Source of the DNA: Aurantiochytrium sp. KH105
Taxonomy: Eukaryota > Sar > Bigyra > Thraustochytrida > Thraustochytriidae
DNA length: 64,000 bases
Direction: 5' to 3'
NCBI GenBank assembly: GCA_003116975.1
Contig: BGKB01000058.1
Span: 1 to 64,000 of the forward strand
Shown: one piece after another, positions 50,106 to 60,490 of the stretch
Position numbering within the stretch: the first letter of the stretch is position 1
How the letters are laid out: each line of letters begins with the position of its first letter
Translations under genes and position numbers: made by a program
The notes under the pieces: model-generated
Databases searched by the model: none
What the model saw: the letters and a program-made list of their open reading frames with translations, nothing else
Told to the model about the DNA's origin: nothing

Positions 50106-52731
50106 ATGACGGAGGCGGCGCAGCCCGTGGATTTGGACCTTGCTCGAGAAGAAGAAAAGGATGAAGTCTCCGTGCAGTCGGCTGCGCCAGAAACGCACGA
50201 GGAGCAAGAGACTCCTCCTGCACAAGAATTGGCGCCTTCGCGACGCATCGAGATTGAGCCCCGCTTGCTCGAAACAGCTGTCTTTGTGCAAAAGGACACG
50301 CAGACGGGGACTGAGGCTGAAGAAGGTAAATCTTCACAACCACCGTAAGTTGGACGTCTTCTGCAACATGTGAGACGTGGTCGAAATGCTGACGAGGTGT
50401 CTCGTTTGATTGCATCACAGCGTTCATGAAGAGGCTACTCTCACTTTTTTTGACGGAACGACGTATTCGGGTTCTCTCCGTCGAGGTCAAATTCATGGCT
50501 TTGGAGTGCTTGTGTGGCAAGATGGATGCAAGTATGAAGGCGATTTTGAGACCAACGCAGCACATGGACAGGGAAAGATTTCATGGGTAGATGGGTCATG
50601 GTACGAAGGCGACTTTGTCGATGGATTGCGTGAGGGTCAGGGACGATTCGAGAGCGCCTGCGGAAATATCACGTACGAAGGCGCTTGGAAAGCGTCGAAG
50701 CGACACGGTACGGGCGTTTTGAGACAGGCGCAAGATGCTTCGCGACGAGCTGCCACGTACGAAGGCGAATGGGCCGATGGGTTACGGCACGGGAGCGGAC
50801 GAATGTCGTACAGCTCTGGCGACATGTACGACGGGGAGTGGGTCGCTGACAAACCAGATGGCTTCGGACGAATGGAGTGGTATGCGCACAATGAGCGATA
50901 TGTTGGACAGTGGCGCCAAGGCAAGCGTCATGGGCAAGGTCAACATGCCTGGTTGGACGTCGATCCCACAGCAAGCGAACCCTTATCCCCAAAGTCGCCT
51001 ACGGAAACGCAGCCCCGGCGTGTTATGTGTAACCACTACGAGGGTGCGTGGGAGGCGGACCGCCGCAATGGTCAGGGGACCTTTTTCTATGCCGATGGAT
51101 CCCGGTACAAGGGGGAATGGAAAGATGACTTGAAACAGGGCCACGGCGTCTACACATTTACGGATGGGCGAGTATACCAAGGGAACTTTGAACGAGACCG
51201 AATGGAAGGTCCGGAGCCTTTGTCCGAGACGCACAGTACCAAGGCATTCGGCTCGCTTGGCATCGAACTAGAAATCAAGGACCTTATTCCTGGCATCGGA
51301 CCCAAGTGCAGACGTGTTCTGCGCGAAGTCGAGAACGTCCTGCTGCGCTGGAACGCAAACCTTCGCAACACGTATATGCGATGCAGCCATCTTGTGGAAC
51401 CCAAAGTCCACGGTAATGAGCGTTTGGGGAATGCTGCTACGGAAGGTCACGTTTTCGCGATGCGACTTTGGCAATTTTGGGCGTACTGCGAAACGTGCAA
51501 GATCATCGACGATCACGTTACGCTGGCGAAGGTTAATCGCATCCTCCGAGACGTCCGGCAAGCGCATGACTCCTCATTTGGTGCCGACAGCGAAGTGCGT
51601 CCTGATGCCGTGGAGGACATTCACGATCGCTACACCCCTGTGCTCTTTCGAGAATTTGTAGAAGCGCTTGTACGCATTGCGCACGCCAAATTTGCTCCCA
51701 ATGAGTCAGAGCTTGGTCTTTCTGTCCTCGTCGCACGCCTTCTCAACAAGCATGCAGTTTTATTCGATATGGTGCTCGAGCAGGACCTCGACGAGGCCAT
51801 TGCGAGTTGCTGCTGCCATGGCTGGGGGGCGAACTCAAAACATGACGATGATGGCCACGACGCGTTAGTGCAGGTATACAACAAGATTGCGGAATCTTCC
51901 GATGCTCAAAGCAGCGACCGTACGGTCAATGTGCGGTCGCTGGTGACAACACTCAAGCACGCTCATGTTGTGACGTCATCTCGCAGCACCTGCCTCCGTA
52001 TCCCTGCGCTAACATTGGATTTGAGTGATCCTCAGGAGACTGCTGGGGCACATGCTGAGGAAGGCGAAGGAAAGGAAGAGGTCGATGCTGAATCGAGCGA
52101 AGAAGCTAAACTTGACTCGTCCAGGTCCGATGCTGAGAAATCAGAGTTCAAAGAGAAAGATGGCGAAAATCCGGAGTCGTCTGAAGAAAATCAAATGACC
52201 GCGCCTCCGACGCCGCCGCCGCCGTTTGAGCTTCATTTGACGGTACAGGAAGCATTGGCACTCTCATTGGGGCGACCTGTCAGCGCAAACGCATTTGGGG
52301 AGCCAACACCAAGGAGCGCCGACGACGGACAAGGAGGAATTGGCGAAGAAGCTGGCGAAGAAAAAGTTGATGAAATCTCTGAACATCCTAGTGGCAAAAC
52401 AAGCGCCCGAGAGACCGAAGCGAGTCCGGCGGACGAGGCGCCACCCAGCACGCGCAGCAACGAATCCGACCAAGATCAAGGTTTCTCTGGTAATGGGGAT
52501 GCTGCGGAATCGAGCATTGTGCTTGCCCCCGCGCCTCCACTCCGTACGTCTGCAGATGACTTGAACCGCGAGCTCTTGCTCTGTGAGCTGGATGGCGTGG
52601 TGCGTAGCATGGTAGAGACAATCTTGGCCAAGCTGAGCGCGCGTGGGTCCATCGCGCCTGCAAACAAGGATGAGGAGGACACACTGATGCAGTACCTGCA
52701 TGATCACTTGCTGAAAGCTTTGTTGAAATGA
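50106..52731 (+). CDS. RSPH10B: MORN-repeat radial spoke head protein (RSPH10B-like), two exons
   Basis: Exons 50106-50344 and 50421-52731 give 849 residues. Exon 1 encodes an acidic, unordered 80-residue start. From about residue 92 at least eight MORN repeats follow (YSGSLRRGQIHGFGVLVWQDG; YEGDFETNAAHGQGKISW; YKGEWKDDLKQGHGVYTF). Then comes a helical domain, AMRLWQFWAYCETCKII and YTPVLFREFVEALVRIAH, as in RSPH10B, and a long acidic Ser/Glu-rich tail. MORN proteins of this kind sit in the heads of axonemal radial spokes and take part in control of flagellar bending. The second exon alone would begin at a false ATG formed by intron sequence (ATGCATCACAG). Neighbour IFT144 is also flagellar. 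Confidence 0.85.
50345..50420 (+). other. Intron of the RSPH10B-like gene
   Basis: 76 bp, GTAAGT donor and ATCACAG acceptor, phase 2. Splicing joins two long frames that are otherwise out of register (…QPP / VHEEATL). Confidence 0.88.
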
Positions 52732-52943
52732 GCAAGAAGAAGGATAGATTGAATTCCACTCCTCAGTCCTCCTCTCTTTTCGACTTCTCTCACACACGCG
52801 CACCCCCAAAAACGAGAAGTTGTGGCAGTCTGCAGAAATGAAAAGAAAAAATGTTGGCGTGGGCTTCGTGCTCGCGGCTGTGTCGTGAATCAAACTAATA
52901 ATATCTATCGTACAAGCGAGAAGTCCGATCGTAATGAGGGTGC

Positions 52944-53470
52944 TCAGGACCGGAGATCAGGATTCGGTTCAAAGAGGCCGATCATGTGACCATCAGGAGA
53001 GCGAATCGAAGCCACCTTGCCTTCGACGGGATATTTGATGGGGCCATCGAGTCTTGCACCCAGTCCCATGAGCCGCATGATGGTCATGTCCATGTCGTCA
53101 ATTTCAAAGCTGAGGACCGGGCTGTACCCAGTTGAGCAGTCTGCCTCGCTAAGATCGAGGTAAAAATGCAACAAGTACACGTAAAGTTAGCTTTCCTTCT
53201 CCTCCGATTCCCCTTGCGAATTTTACATTGCATGCTGTTAACGCACCGTTCTACCTGCTGCAGTACGAGCGCGAAGCTACTTGCAGCTGCCGCGCGCACC
53301 TCGGCGTCCGAGGCTCCGGCGGGCGTCATCGGCTGCGGCAGGGCCACTAATTCGGCATATTCTGCTGCGACAAAACGCGTGGTGAGCCCGAGGCCTTTCT
53401 CCCCGTAGAACTCGGCGCCGGCCTGCACGTCGCGCATGAGTAGGAGAACGCGATTCAGGCGCGCAGCCAT
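52944..53470 (-). CDS. VOC / glyoxalase-fold protein, two exons
   Basis: Exons 53470-53247 and 53148-52944 give 142 residues: MAARLNRVLLLMRDVQAGAE… through LQQVEREADCSTGYSP to FEPNPDLRS. The N-terminal half has the babbab opening with FYGEKGLGLTTRF; the C-terminal half has PVLSFEIDDMD, VASIRSPDGHMIGLFEP. This is one vicinal-oxygen-chelate domain, as in glyoxalase I and bleomycin-resistance proteins, which usually dimerise around a metal. Substrate cannot be told from sequence. The splice junction was chosen because it restores continuous VOC sequence; an alternative GT three codons earlier (GTAGAA) would shift the frame. No targeting peptide is seen. Confidence 0.82.
53149..53246 (-). other. 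Intron of the VOC gene
   Basis: 98 bp on the minus strand, GTGCGT donor and CTTAG acceptor, phase 2 (CG/C, Arg). The first intron of the small gene at 60.5-61.1 kb also uses GTGCGT. Confidence 0.82.
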
Positions 53471-53951
53471 TTTTCTGTCCCTCGCGGGAGCGTACGCGCC
53501 ACGAGCCCGAGGTCTCTGACACTGATTTGCAGGGTTATAAAAAAAAATGTTTGCGCCCCGAAAGAGAAGAGAGATCCGTTCGAGCGATGATCGGCGTCAT
53601 TGGCAATCAACCATGACCGTGTCCTTCACACTAGGCCTGCTGCCTACCTACGTTATGAAGATTGGTCCGCGCGGCAGACTGCAGTGAGGATCTTGCCGTC
53701 CAGCGTGGCTGCGGTAGAGGTACTTTGCGACATAACAGGAGCGTGTCATCAGAGGCAAAGGTGAGTGCGTGACCTCGAACTCGAATGAATGAGAGTACAC
53801 ACGCGTCATCACTCACTCGCGACTCTCAAAGACGAATCTTTGAACGAGAGTTGGCAGCGCGGTCTCGTGGTGCTGCATCATCTTAACCTCGTAGTGAAAC
53901 GAAGCGAGGCGCGGTGGAGCAAAGCGAAACGAGGCGAGAGACCCGAGAGCC
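53471..53951. promoter_or_regulatory. Divergent region VOC gene / exchanger gene
   Basis: 481 bp. It contains an AAAAAAA run near the VOC gene and GCGAGGC/GAGGCG repeats just before the exchanger ATG. No gene seen. Confidence 0.5.
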
Positions 53952-56900
53952 ATGACGACCGAGGAAAAGGGTGACTTTGGTCTGTCGTTTGTGGTTCTCG
54001 CACTTGCGGTTGGCGTGGGCATCAAGGTCGTGCAGCGACAATTCAACGTCAAGGCACCGTATGCGGTCCTTCTCCTCGTCGTCGGATTCGCGCTTGGGAT
54101 TCTCGATCAGTATGCGAACCTCGGTTTCTTGTCCAAGTCCATCAAGGTCTGGAGTGAGATGCAGAGTCGGTCACTTTTAGTGATGTTTCTTCCGCCATTA
54201 CTTTTCGCCAGTTCATCCGCAATTGACTTTCACGTTTTTCGACGCGTTGCAAGTCAGGCGACGCTGCTTGCCGTGCCCGGAGTTTTTCTCTCAGCGGTGC
54301 TGACCGCGCCGATCCCAATGTTTATCTTTCCCGAGTCCTTTGATTTTACCGGAGGAATGCTTTTTGGATCAATGTTTGCGGCGACTGACCCAGTCGCCGT
54401 GGTTGCTCTCCTTCAGGAGCTGGGCGCGCCGCCAACCTTGAGCGTGCTCATCGAGGGAGAGAGTCTTTTGAATGACGGCATCGCCTTTGCCCTTTTTCTA
54501 CTCTTTTTGGGTCAGGTCACGGGTGAGAGCAGCCCGAACGTGGGAGAAATGCTTGGTGAAATTCTATTCATGTCGTTCTTTGGTGTCGCCATAGGTGTCC
54601 TGGGCGGATTTCTCTGTATCATGACCATTTCACACATTTGGAACGAGCCTGTTCTGGAGATTACAGTCACGATTCTCACGGCGTGGGGAGTCTTTCTATT
54701 GGGCGATTCAATCGATGCTTCTGGGGTGCTTGCGGTTGTCGCCTTTGGGCTCACGTTCGCCTCTCAGAAAGCCTCGCACCTAAGCAGCGAGGTTCACCAC
54801 GCCATGAAGGAGGTGTGGCATATGCTGGAGTTTATCGCCAACACCCTGGTCTTTGTCTTTAGCGGCGTGGTTTGCGCAAAATCTCTCGTGGCAAGCACAA
54901 ACTTCGACGGCATCCATATTCTTTGGCTTTTTGTCCTGTATCTTGCGCTGAACCTGATTCGCGGCATCATGGTTGCCGTCTTTTACGTGCCATTGCTGCG
55001 CCTAGGATACGGGTTCGACTGGAAGCGCGGCCTCATTGTGTCCTGGTCAGGGCTTCGAGGCGCGGTAGGTCTCGTGGCGGCGATTGAGGTCTCAGAAACA
55101 GCCACGTGCGCCCCCGAAACGGAAACGGCGTCGGAAGAGGAGCACCTCAGCGAGGCCTGCATGCCCGCGGAAGTCAAGGATCTCATTCTCTTTTACATGT
55201 CGGGCATTGTCATTCTTACGATTCTAATCAACGGGACATCGACACAGTGGCTCGTGCACAAGCTTGGTGTCACTCGTAGGAGCCAGACCGCCAAGAAGAA
55301 CTTTGACGCATCGCTGCAACGGATTAAAGACGTCGTGGCGGAGTCTATTGCTTTGGGCCGTACCGACACGGACCTCTCGGGGGCTGACTGGAAAGTTGTT
55401 TGGAGCTATATGCCCGTGATCTCCTCCTCGACAACATCGCCGGCCAGCATTGACCCGATGGAAAGGCGCGATTCAGCGCTAGATGCTGTCGAGCCTCTGG
55501 CCAAGAGGTCGATCTCGTCTCAAGGTTTGTTTGCGAAAACGTGCGGACCTGATGAGGTCATGAAGGAGATCCGCTTTCGATACCTCTCATTTGTGAAAGC
55601 GAGCTATCGCGCCCAGTTTGAGGATGGCATGTGTGGATCGTGGCCCACACTGCGAATGCTCAACGAGGCCGCATCATATGCGCAAGACGAAGTGAACCAG
55701 CCACTCAATGAATGGGACGGTTTTCTGGCGAGATATTGCACATTGCACGAGCGACGCTGGTACAATATGCGATCGCACACGTTCAAGGCAGCTCGAGCAT
55801 ACGACATCGCCTACTCCTTCATTAAGGCCCACGAATTCGCGGATGAGCACATACACCCCTTTGCAGAGAACCTTGGGGTGGCACACCTTATTGCCGCGGA
55901 ATCGGCAGCAATGATGGCAGAGGCACAAGGAACACTGACGCAGATCGAGACTGCCTACGACGACATTGCAGCGTCCATTAAGACGGGAATGGCCATCAGC
56001 CGCACTCTGCGCCACGTACATGAGGTCACGGCGGAGATGTACAACCAGGCGGAAATGGATGAGCGCGACTTTGAGCTCATTGACCACGAGCTTAGCAAAA
56101 GGACGCTGCAAGTAAAGCGAGCTCTCGGCTACGTCAAGGTGCGCTCAGCCTCGGAGGTCTTCCGCGCGCTGCCGCTCTTTTATGAAGTCGATGAAGACGT
56201 TGTTAAGGCCGTCAAGCAGAATGCCACGCTGCGTCGTTTTCAGTGCGGCGAGCTCATCCTCAAGCGCGGAAGTCGACGCGCGGGATATATTTATCTCATC
56301 ATTCGCGGGCAAATCTCGTTCTCACTTCATCGAGAGCGTTTACGGAGCCTCACTGGGTTGGAAAGGCGTCCCTCGACACGCTCGTGTTTACAAGACGCCA
56401 GCAATGAGGCTGCGGTGACTTCGGGGTTCGCACTGAAGAATAAGCAGCGGCGTGGAAGTGCTGTCGAAACGTCCGCATCCGTGACGCAGCGGCTTGCCAA
56501 GGCACACTTGGCTTCCGACATGGTGTCTGAGTCTCCCTTGGCGATTGATGATTTGAGATTGCCTCGCTCCCCTGCTATTGCCGGGTCTCCTCTTTCGGGT
56601 TTCTCATCGTGTGTAGCCTTCCGGCTGCTTCACGAGGTGCGCGCGAACGGGAATCTCTATGAGCCCAAGATTTGTAGCGAAAGCGTAGGCGTTGATCAAG
56701 TTAAGCTTGACACCAAAGACATCGACAAAGACGCAGCTTTGCAGAATCCGGGAGAAACGGAGCTCCGGGTGGACGTCTCAGCCCCCGGGCCTGGTGCTGG
56801 CGCCAACGAAGCTTCGTTGGTGGAAAAGGTTTCATATAGTTTTGGTCGTGGAGAACTTGTCGGCGAGCTTGACGTATTTAGCGACCACGAAGCGGGAGTT

Positions 56901-57554
56901 ACGGAAGTGAGGTGCGAGTCGATTGTGGAAGCCTTTGAAATCCCGCATACGTGGCTGCTCAAGTACTTTGCGCAAAGCGAGCAAACAAGCGCCCTGGAGA
57001 GAAACTTGGCGCGGCATGCCGGACTCGTTGCACTCGAATCGTTTTTCCCCACGTTGAGAACCGCACCGGAGAGTTTGCGGACGTGGGTTATTTCGAAGCT
57101 CCAAGTTGTGCGACCACCGGCAAATACGCGATTTGACCCGCTTCCGGGTCGCGGCGGGATCGGCGTCATTCTCCGAGGTGCGCTTTTGGCGACGGGGGAT
57201 CGCTTGCTCCCAGAGGCCATGACCGGAGTAGCTGTTTTTGAGCTGCCCACTGCACAGCAAACGTATGCTCAAGACAGTTTGCTTGTGGTATTGCCAGGCA
57301 ATGCAACAACGCTTCTCAAGACAAGTGCAGACCGTGGTGAAGCATTATATGAGATCCAACGTGGCGAAGATGCGACCGAACGAACGACTCCTAAAATCGA
57401 GCGCAAGTACAGTCTACAGCGTCCAGCATCCCGTAGCGTCCAGGTGCCTCTAGTTAGTCCGTGGCCTCAGTTGACGGCAGCAATGGGCGGAACGATAGAC
57501 TTGGAGCAAGGTGAAGCTGACGAAGTTGATCTCGACGAAGAGGAAGAGATGTAG
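53952..57554 (+). CDS. Na+/H+ exchanger with split cyclic-nucleotide-binding-like domain (SOS1-like)
   Basis: A 1200-residue protein. Residues about 10-430 are a CPA1/NHE transporter with roughly 12 membrane helices. Signatures include FLPPLLFASSSAID, ATDPVAVVALL with D146, the ion-site ND pair N174-D175 (GESLLNDGIAF) and SWSGLRGAVGL. A soluble helical region follows (about 450-730) with no voltage-sensor helices, so the layout is closer to plant SOS1 than to sperm NHE. A cyclic-nucleotide-binding-like fold begins at about 735 (FRALPLFYEVDE…GYIYLIIRGQISF) and resumes at about 956 (SYSFGRGELVGELDVFSDHE) after an insertion of about 160 unordered residues. Expected role: sodium export or pH control at the plasma or a vacuolar membrane, relevant to a marine cell. 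The Ser/Pro-rich insertion may be a phospho-regulatory loop. Confidence 0.9.
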   Translation: MTTEEKGDFGLSFVVLALAVGVGIKVVQRQFNVKAPYAVLLLVVGFALGILDQYANLGFLSKSIKVWSEMQSRSLLVMFLPPLLFASSSAIDFHVFRRVASQATLLAVPGVFLSAVLTAPIPMFIFPESFDFTGGMLFGSMFAATDPVAVVALLQELGAPPTLSVLIEGESLLNDGIAFALFLLFLGQVTGESSPNVGEMLGEILFMSFFGVAIGVLGGFLCIMTISHIWNEPVLEITVTILTAWGVFLLGDSIDASGVLAVVAFGLTFASQKASHLSSEVHHAMKEVWHMLEFIANTLVFVFSGVVCAKSLVASTNFDGIHILWLFVLYLALNLIRGIMVAVFYVPLLRLGYGFDWKRGLIVSWSGLRGAVGLVAAIEVSETATCAPETETASEEEHLSEACMPAEVKDLILFYMSGIVILTILINGTSTQWLVHKLGVTRRSQTAKKNFDASLQRIKDVVAESIALGRTDTDLSGADWKVVWSYMPVISSSTTSPASIDPMERRDSALDAVEPLAKRSISSQGLFAKTCGPDEVMKEIRFRYLSFVKASYRAQFEDGMCGSWPTLRMLNEAASYAQDEVNQPLNEWDGFLARYCTLHERRWYNMRSHTFKAARAYDIAYSFIKAHEFADEHIHPFAENLGVAHLIAAESAAMMAEAQGTLTQIETAYDDIAASIKTGMAISRTLRHVHEVTAEMYNQAEMDERDFELIDHELSKRTLQVKRALGYVKVRSASEVFRALPLFYEVDEDVVKAVKQNATLRRFQCGELILKRGSRRAGYIYLIIRGQISFSLHRERLRSLTGLERRPSTRSCLQDASNEAAVTSGFALKNKQRRGSAVETSASVTQRLAKAHLASDMVSESPLAIDDLRLPRSPAIAGSPLSGFSSCVAFRLLHEVRANGNLYEPKICSESVGVDQVKLDTKDIDKDAALQNPGETELRVDVSAPGPGAGANEASLVEKVSYSFGRGELVGELDVFSDHEAGVTEVRCESIVEAFEIPHTWLLKYFAQSEQTSALERNLARHAGLVALESFFPTLRTAPESLRTWVISKLQVVRPPANTRFDPLPGRGGIGVILRGALLATGDRLLPEAMTGVAVFELPTAQQTYAQDSLLVVLPGNATTLLKTSADRGEALYEIQRGEDATERTTPKIERKYSLQRPASRSVQVPLVSPWPQLTAAMGGTIDLEQGEADEVDLDEEEEM

Positions 57555-57777
57555 AAGACTGACTCTATGGAAAAAAAACTTTTGGGGAAGAAAACTACGT
57601 TGAAATACTCTTGTGAGAAAGGTCGGTCTCGGCTCGCCATTTCCTACGCACCCGGCCCTTGCAACATCGTGCATCCAAGGCTTTACTCGTTGACGAAAAA
57701 CTGCACAACGAACGCGCCTCGATTCAGAGAGGTTCATGCGCACCAGGCTCTTATTATTAAAAAAAAATGCAAAATCG

Positions 57778-57817
<40 letters not shown>

Positions 57818-57849
57818 TGTGTCCGTTCTTGCCTCCGTTCGTGCGTGAA
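57555..57849. other. Convergent spacer with GTGC array
   Basis: 295 bp between the exchanger and PAP2 stop codons. The only notable structure is the GTGC array at 57776-57820. Confidence 0.6.
57776..57820. repeat. (GTGC)n tetranucleotide array
   Basis: About ten perfect GTGC units. Same type as the arrays at 22338 (as GCAC) and 37865. Confidence 0.95.
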
Positions 57850-58917
57850 CTAGTTGGTCTTGTCTTTCGACTTTGCGTGGGCATTCTCACGCGCGACCTT
57901 TTCCTCGGGAAAGTAAGCACTTGAAGTCCCGCCAGAGATGGAGGGTGTGGCGCCATCAGCGGCAATTTCGGCTGCGGTCGGCTTGAGCTTGGCGCCGTAA
58001 AGAGACTTGCCTGTCCGGAACTCGGCAGGAATGTTAAAGGTAAAGTACTTGCGACAAAATGTATGAAAAGCGATGAAGGTGATCATACTGATTGCTGTGT
58101 GGATCGGTCCGAGGCCCTCTTGAAATCCATACACGCCAATGAGATAGTTTGTACAAAAGTACCCGATGAGTGATCCAACGGTGACGTCAACAATGTGGTG
58201 AGCGTGCAAGAAAACGCGACCAAAGGCGCTGAGCAGCACACATAGCCACGAAGCTGGGCCAGCGCCAAGGTGAGCGAGGATGACAGAGAAAACGATGGCG
58301 CCTGCCGCGTCGCCGCTTGGGAAGGACTCGAAGGCCGTCTCGCCAGCCGTGACGACGTGCTGGATGCAAGATAGCGCGCGGGGCACGTCCTTGATCTTGT
58401 CTGCGAGGCAGACAACTGGACGCATTCGACGAGCGGTGATCTTCAAAATGTGGCAGACTGCTTCTGTGAGGATCCACGAACAGAGCGTGAGCGAGACGAT
58501 GTGGCCGCTTCGTTCGCCGAGTCCATACGTGGCGACGAGCGGCATGCCGACGGAGAAGGGGATGAGGATATATTTGGTGATAATGTAAATGATTTTTGCG
58601 TTTCCACGACGCACGTAGTAGACGAAAAAGGCAAGGAGACCGAGCGTGAAAGGGGCACAAATGAAGCCAAACCATCTCCAAAGCATCTCTGAGGACACCT
58701 TGGGATCATGCAAGGCAGCAAAGCCTGCGACCAGCAAGGGTAGCGGTCCCCATGCCATGGGCGGCATGCCGAACCACGTGCCAGGGATAGCGATCGCCCA
58801 CTCAGCGGCCTCGCCGAGGTCGAGCGTCATGATGGGCAGGCTGATCTTGGCGTCGAAGGCATCGAGGGCTCCGTTTTGCGGCCACCAGCCCAGCTGGTAC
58901 TTTCTGCCGATCGACAT
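57850..58917 (-). CDS. PAP2-family membrane phosphatase-like protein
   Basis: 355 residues from the ATG at 58917 (MSIGRKYQLGWW). About seven membrane helices. PAP2 motifs: C1 KITARRMRP (K159, R166, P167), C2 FPSGDAAGA (200-203) and C3 R234-x5-H240-x3-D244 (GRVFLHAHHIVDV). PAP2 enzymes remove phosphate from lipid phosphates such as phosphatidate, sphingosine-1-phosphate or polyprenyl-PP through a phospho-His intermediate on the C3 His. The C2 motif normally reads PSGH; Asp replaces that His here, while the other catalytic residues are kept, so activity is uncertain. The substrate cannot be inferred. The C-terminal 60 residues are hydrophilic, ending in a basic tail. An upstream ATG 14 codons earlier is possible. 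Confidence 0.8.
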   Translation of the reverse strand: MSIGRKYQLGWWPQNGALDAFDAKISLPIMTLDLGEAAEWAIAIPGTWFGMPPMAWGPLPLLVAGFAALHDPKVSSEMLWRWFGFICAPFTLGLLAFFVYYVRRGNAKIIYIITKYILIPFSVGMPLVATYGLGERSGHIVSLTLCSWILTEAVCHILKITARRMRPVVCLADKIKDVPRALSCIQHVVTAGETAFESFPSGDAAGAIVFSVILAHLGAGPASWLCVLLSAFGRVFLHAHHIVDVTVGSLIGYFCTNYLIGVYGFQEGLGPIHTAISMITFIAFHTFCRKYFTFNIPAEFRTGKSLYGAKLKPTAAEIAADGATPSISGGTSSAYFPEEKVARENAHAKSKDKTN

Positions 58918-59383
58918 GGTGCAGCGAGTCGCTCCAGGGCCACCTGGTCTCCGTCCCACAACCCCTGCGATTCTCGCTCGCCGTACGAGGAGGTAGCGGT
59001 GCCGGTCTGACGCCCCCTTTCGTAGCTGACATGTGAGGTCAAGTTGGCTGACGCGCGCGTCGACATCGCCGCTGGTCCAGCTTGACAGTCAAGCTTTGCA
59101 CGCATGCATGTATACATGCACGCATGCATCCTACGTCCACAGAGAAAACCGGCCCCATCTTCGAGCACGAAGGTTTCCTTAAAGGTCCTGCCAGGCCTAG
59201 AGCGAGCTCTTGAGTGCAGTGTTGAAGTTTTCAGGAGTCCAGCTCACAGGATGCGCGGAAAGGGAAAAGGAGAAGAATGAGCAACTTTTGCAAGCAAACC
59301 CTCAAACAGTGGCACGCGAGCAAGCAAGCAAGTTGGCAAGCAAGCTAGCTAGCAGCTAGCGAGCGAGCGAGCGAGCGAGCGCG
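58918..59383. promoter_or_regulatory. Divergent region PAP2 gene / methyltransferase gene
   Basis: 466 bp with a GCATGC-rich stretch (about 59095-59130), CAAGCAAG repeats and a GAGC array ending at the methyltransferase ATG. No gene seen. Confidence 0.55.
59358..59382. repeat. (GAGC)n array immediately before a start codon
   Basis: Six GAGC units in the leader of the methyltransferase gene, preceded by CTAGCTAGCAGCTAGC. Confidence 0.9.
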
Positions 59384-60202
59384 ATGCTGTCGATCGCAAG
59401 AAGATGCGCATCGAGTTTTCACATCGGCGCGAGAGCGCACGCGCTCTCTTCTCGAGATGTGCCCGCTTTGACGAGGACGATGGCAAAGCGAATGCAGACC
59501 ACGACGCCAGCGACTTCAGGAGCGGCGACTTCGAGTAACTTGGTGGTGACTGCCGAGGAAAGAGCGCTTGTGCGGGAGCACACGGCCAAGACGGACGTGC
59601 ACGGTGTACGCTTACGTCTGATCACGGCGGACTGCCCCTTGTATCATGAGACGGATGAATCAGCATTACCTTTTGAGGCGCCATGGTGGGCATTCTGCTG
59701 GCCGGGTGGATTAGCGTTGACGCGGTTCGTGCTCGAGAACCCGGAACTCTTCAAGGGTAAGCGCGTACTCGATGTCGGCTCGGGTTGTGGCAGTGTGAGT
59801 CTGGCCTGTGCTTTGGTGGGCGCCAGTGAGATTGTGGCAAACGACGTCGATCGTCTGGCAGGCGTCGCTTTGGCCGAGAATGCAGAGCTGAATGGCCTTA
59901 AGATGGACGGCGAGAGCGCCGAGGGCGAGCCAAAGCTATCGTTTTTGCAGGAAAACCGCATTGGCGCCGGAAAGGCGTACTTTGACGCGTTTGACGTTGT
60001 TGTTGTCGGGGATATGCTGTACGACGCGGATTTTTCGCCAACTCTTCTCCAGGACCTTGCGCATCACCGCGGCGTGTATTTTGGAGACCCTGGACGCACG
60101 TATTGCCCCCAGGAAGTCTCTGAAGATAACTTATTGGCCAGTTACGATCACCACGAGGACGGTTTTAGTGCCATTCGCGTTTTTAGATTGACGGCGGCGT
60201 AA
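59384..60202 (+). CDS. ETFBKMT: ETF-beta lysine methyltransferase-like (METTL20 family)
   Basis: 272 residues. The N-terminus (MLSIARRCASSFHIGARAHAL) is a probable mitochondrial presequence. It is a seven-beta-strand methyltransferase: PWWAFCWPGGLALTRFVLEN, then motif I RVLDVGSGCGSVSLAC, motif post-I ASEIVANDVD, and VVVGDMLYD followed by YFGDPGR. The wording FCWPGG, ANDVD, GDMLYD and GDPGR is that of METTL20/ETFBKMT. That enzyme trimethylates lysines of the electron-transfer flavoprotein beta subunit in the matrix and so tunes electron flow from acyl-CoA dehydrogenases. Length is like the animal enzyme. An internal start at MAKRMQ (codon 33) would remove the presequence and is less likely. 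Substrate identity is inferred from family only. Confidence 0.88.
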   Translation: MLSIARRCASSFHIGARAHALSSRDVPALTRTMAKRMQTTTPATSGAATSSNLVVTAEERALVREHTAKTDVHGVRLRLITADCPLYHETDESALPFEAPWWAFCWPGGLALTRFVLENPELFKGKRVLDVGSGCGSVSLACALVGASEIVANDVDRLAGVALAENAELNGLKMDGESAEGEPKLSFLQENRIGAGKAYFDAFDVVVVGDMLYDADFSPTLLQDLAHHRGVYFGDPGRTYCPQEVSEDNLLASYDHHEDGFSAIRVFRLTAA

Positions 60203-60490
60203 ACTTTCTTGTTGGATCGGATCGAAACATGGAACACGGGACATTTATCTTCCCGGGGTGTTTTGCGTGATAATGTTCATAATGCGACGCGCTCTTGATT
60301 CCTTTGATCGTGTACGCACAACTCACATCCGCTTCGAAGCTGGCTGGCGGCAATGCGAAGATGAAGGGGCAAGGGGAAGGAAGGGCAGAGAGGGCGCAGG
60401 AGATTGCATAGAGTTTAAGACGAAGATTTCAGACATTACACGTGGGTACGCAACATGTTCATGTTCATCGCAAGGCATCAGAATTAGAGA
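60203..60490. other. Convergent spacer
   Basis: 288 bp between the methyltransferase stop and the stop of the three-exon gene. Nothing recognised. Confidence 0.6.
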
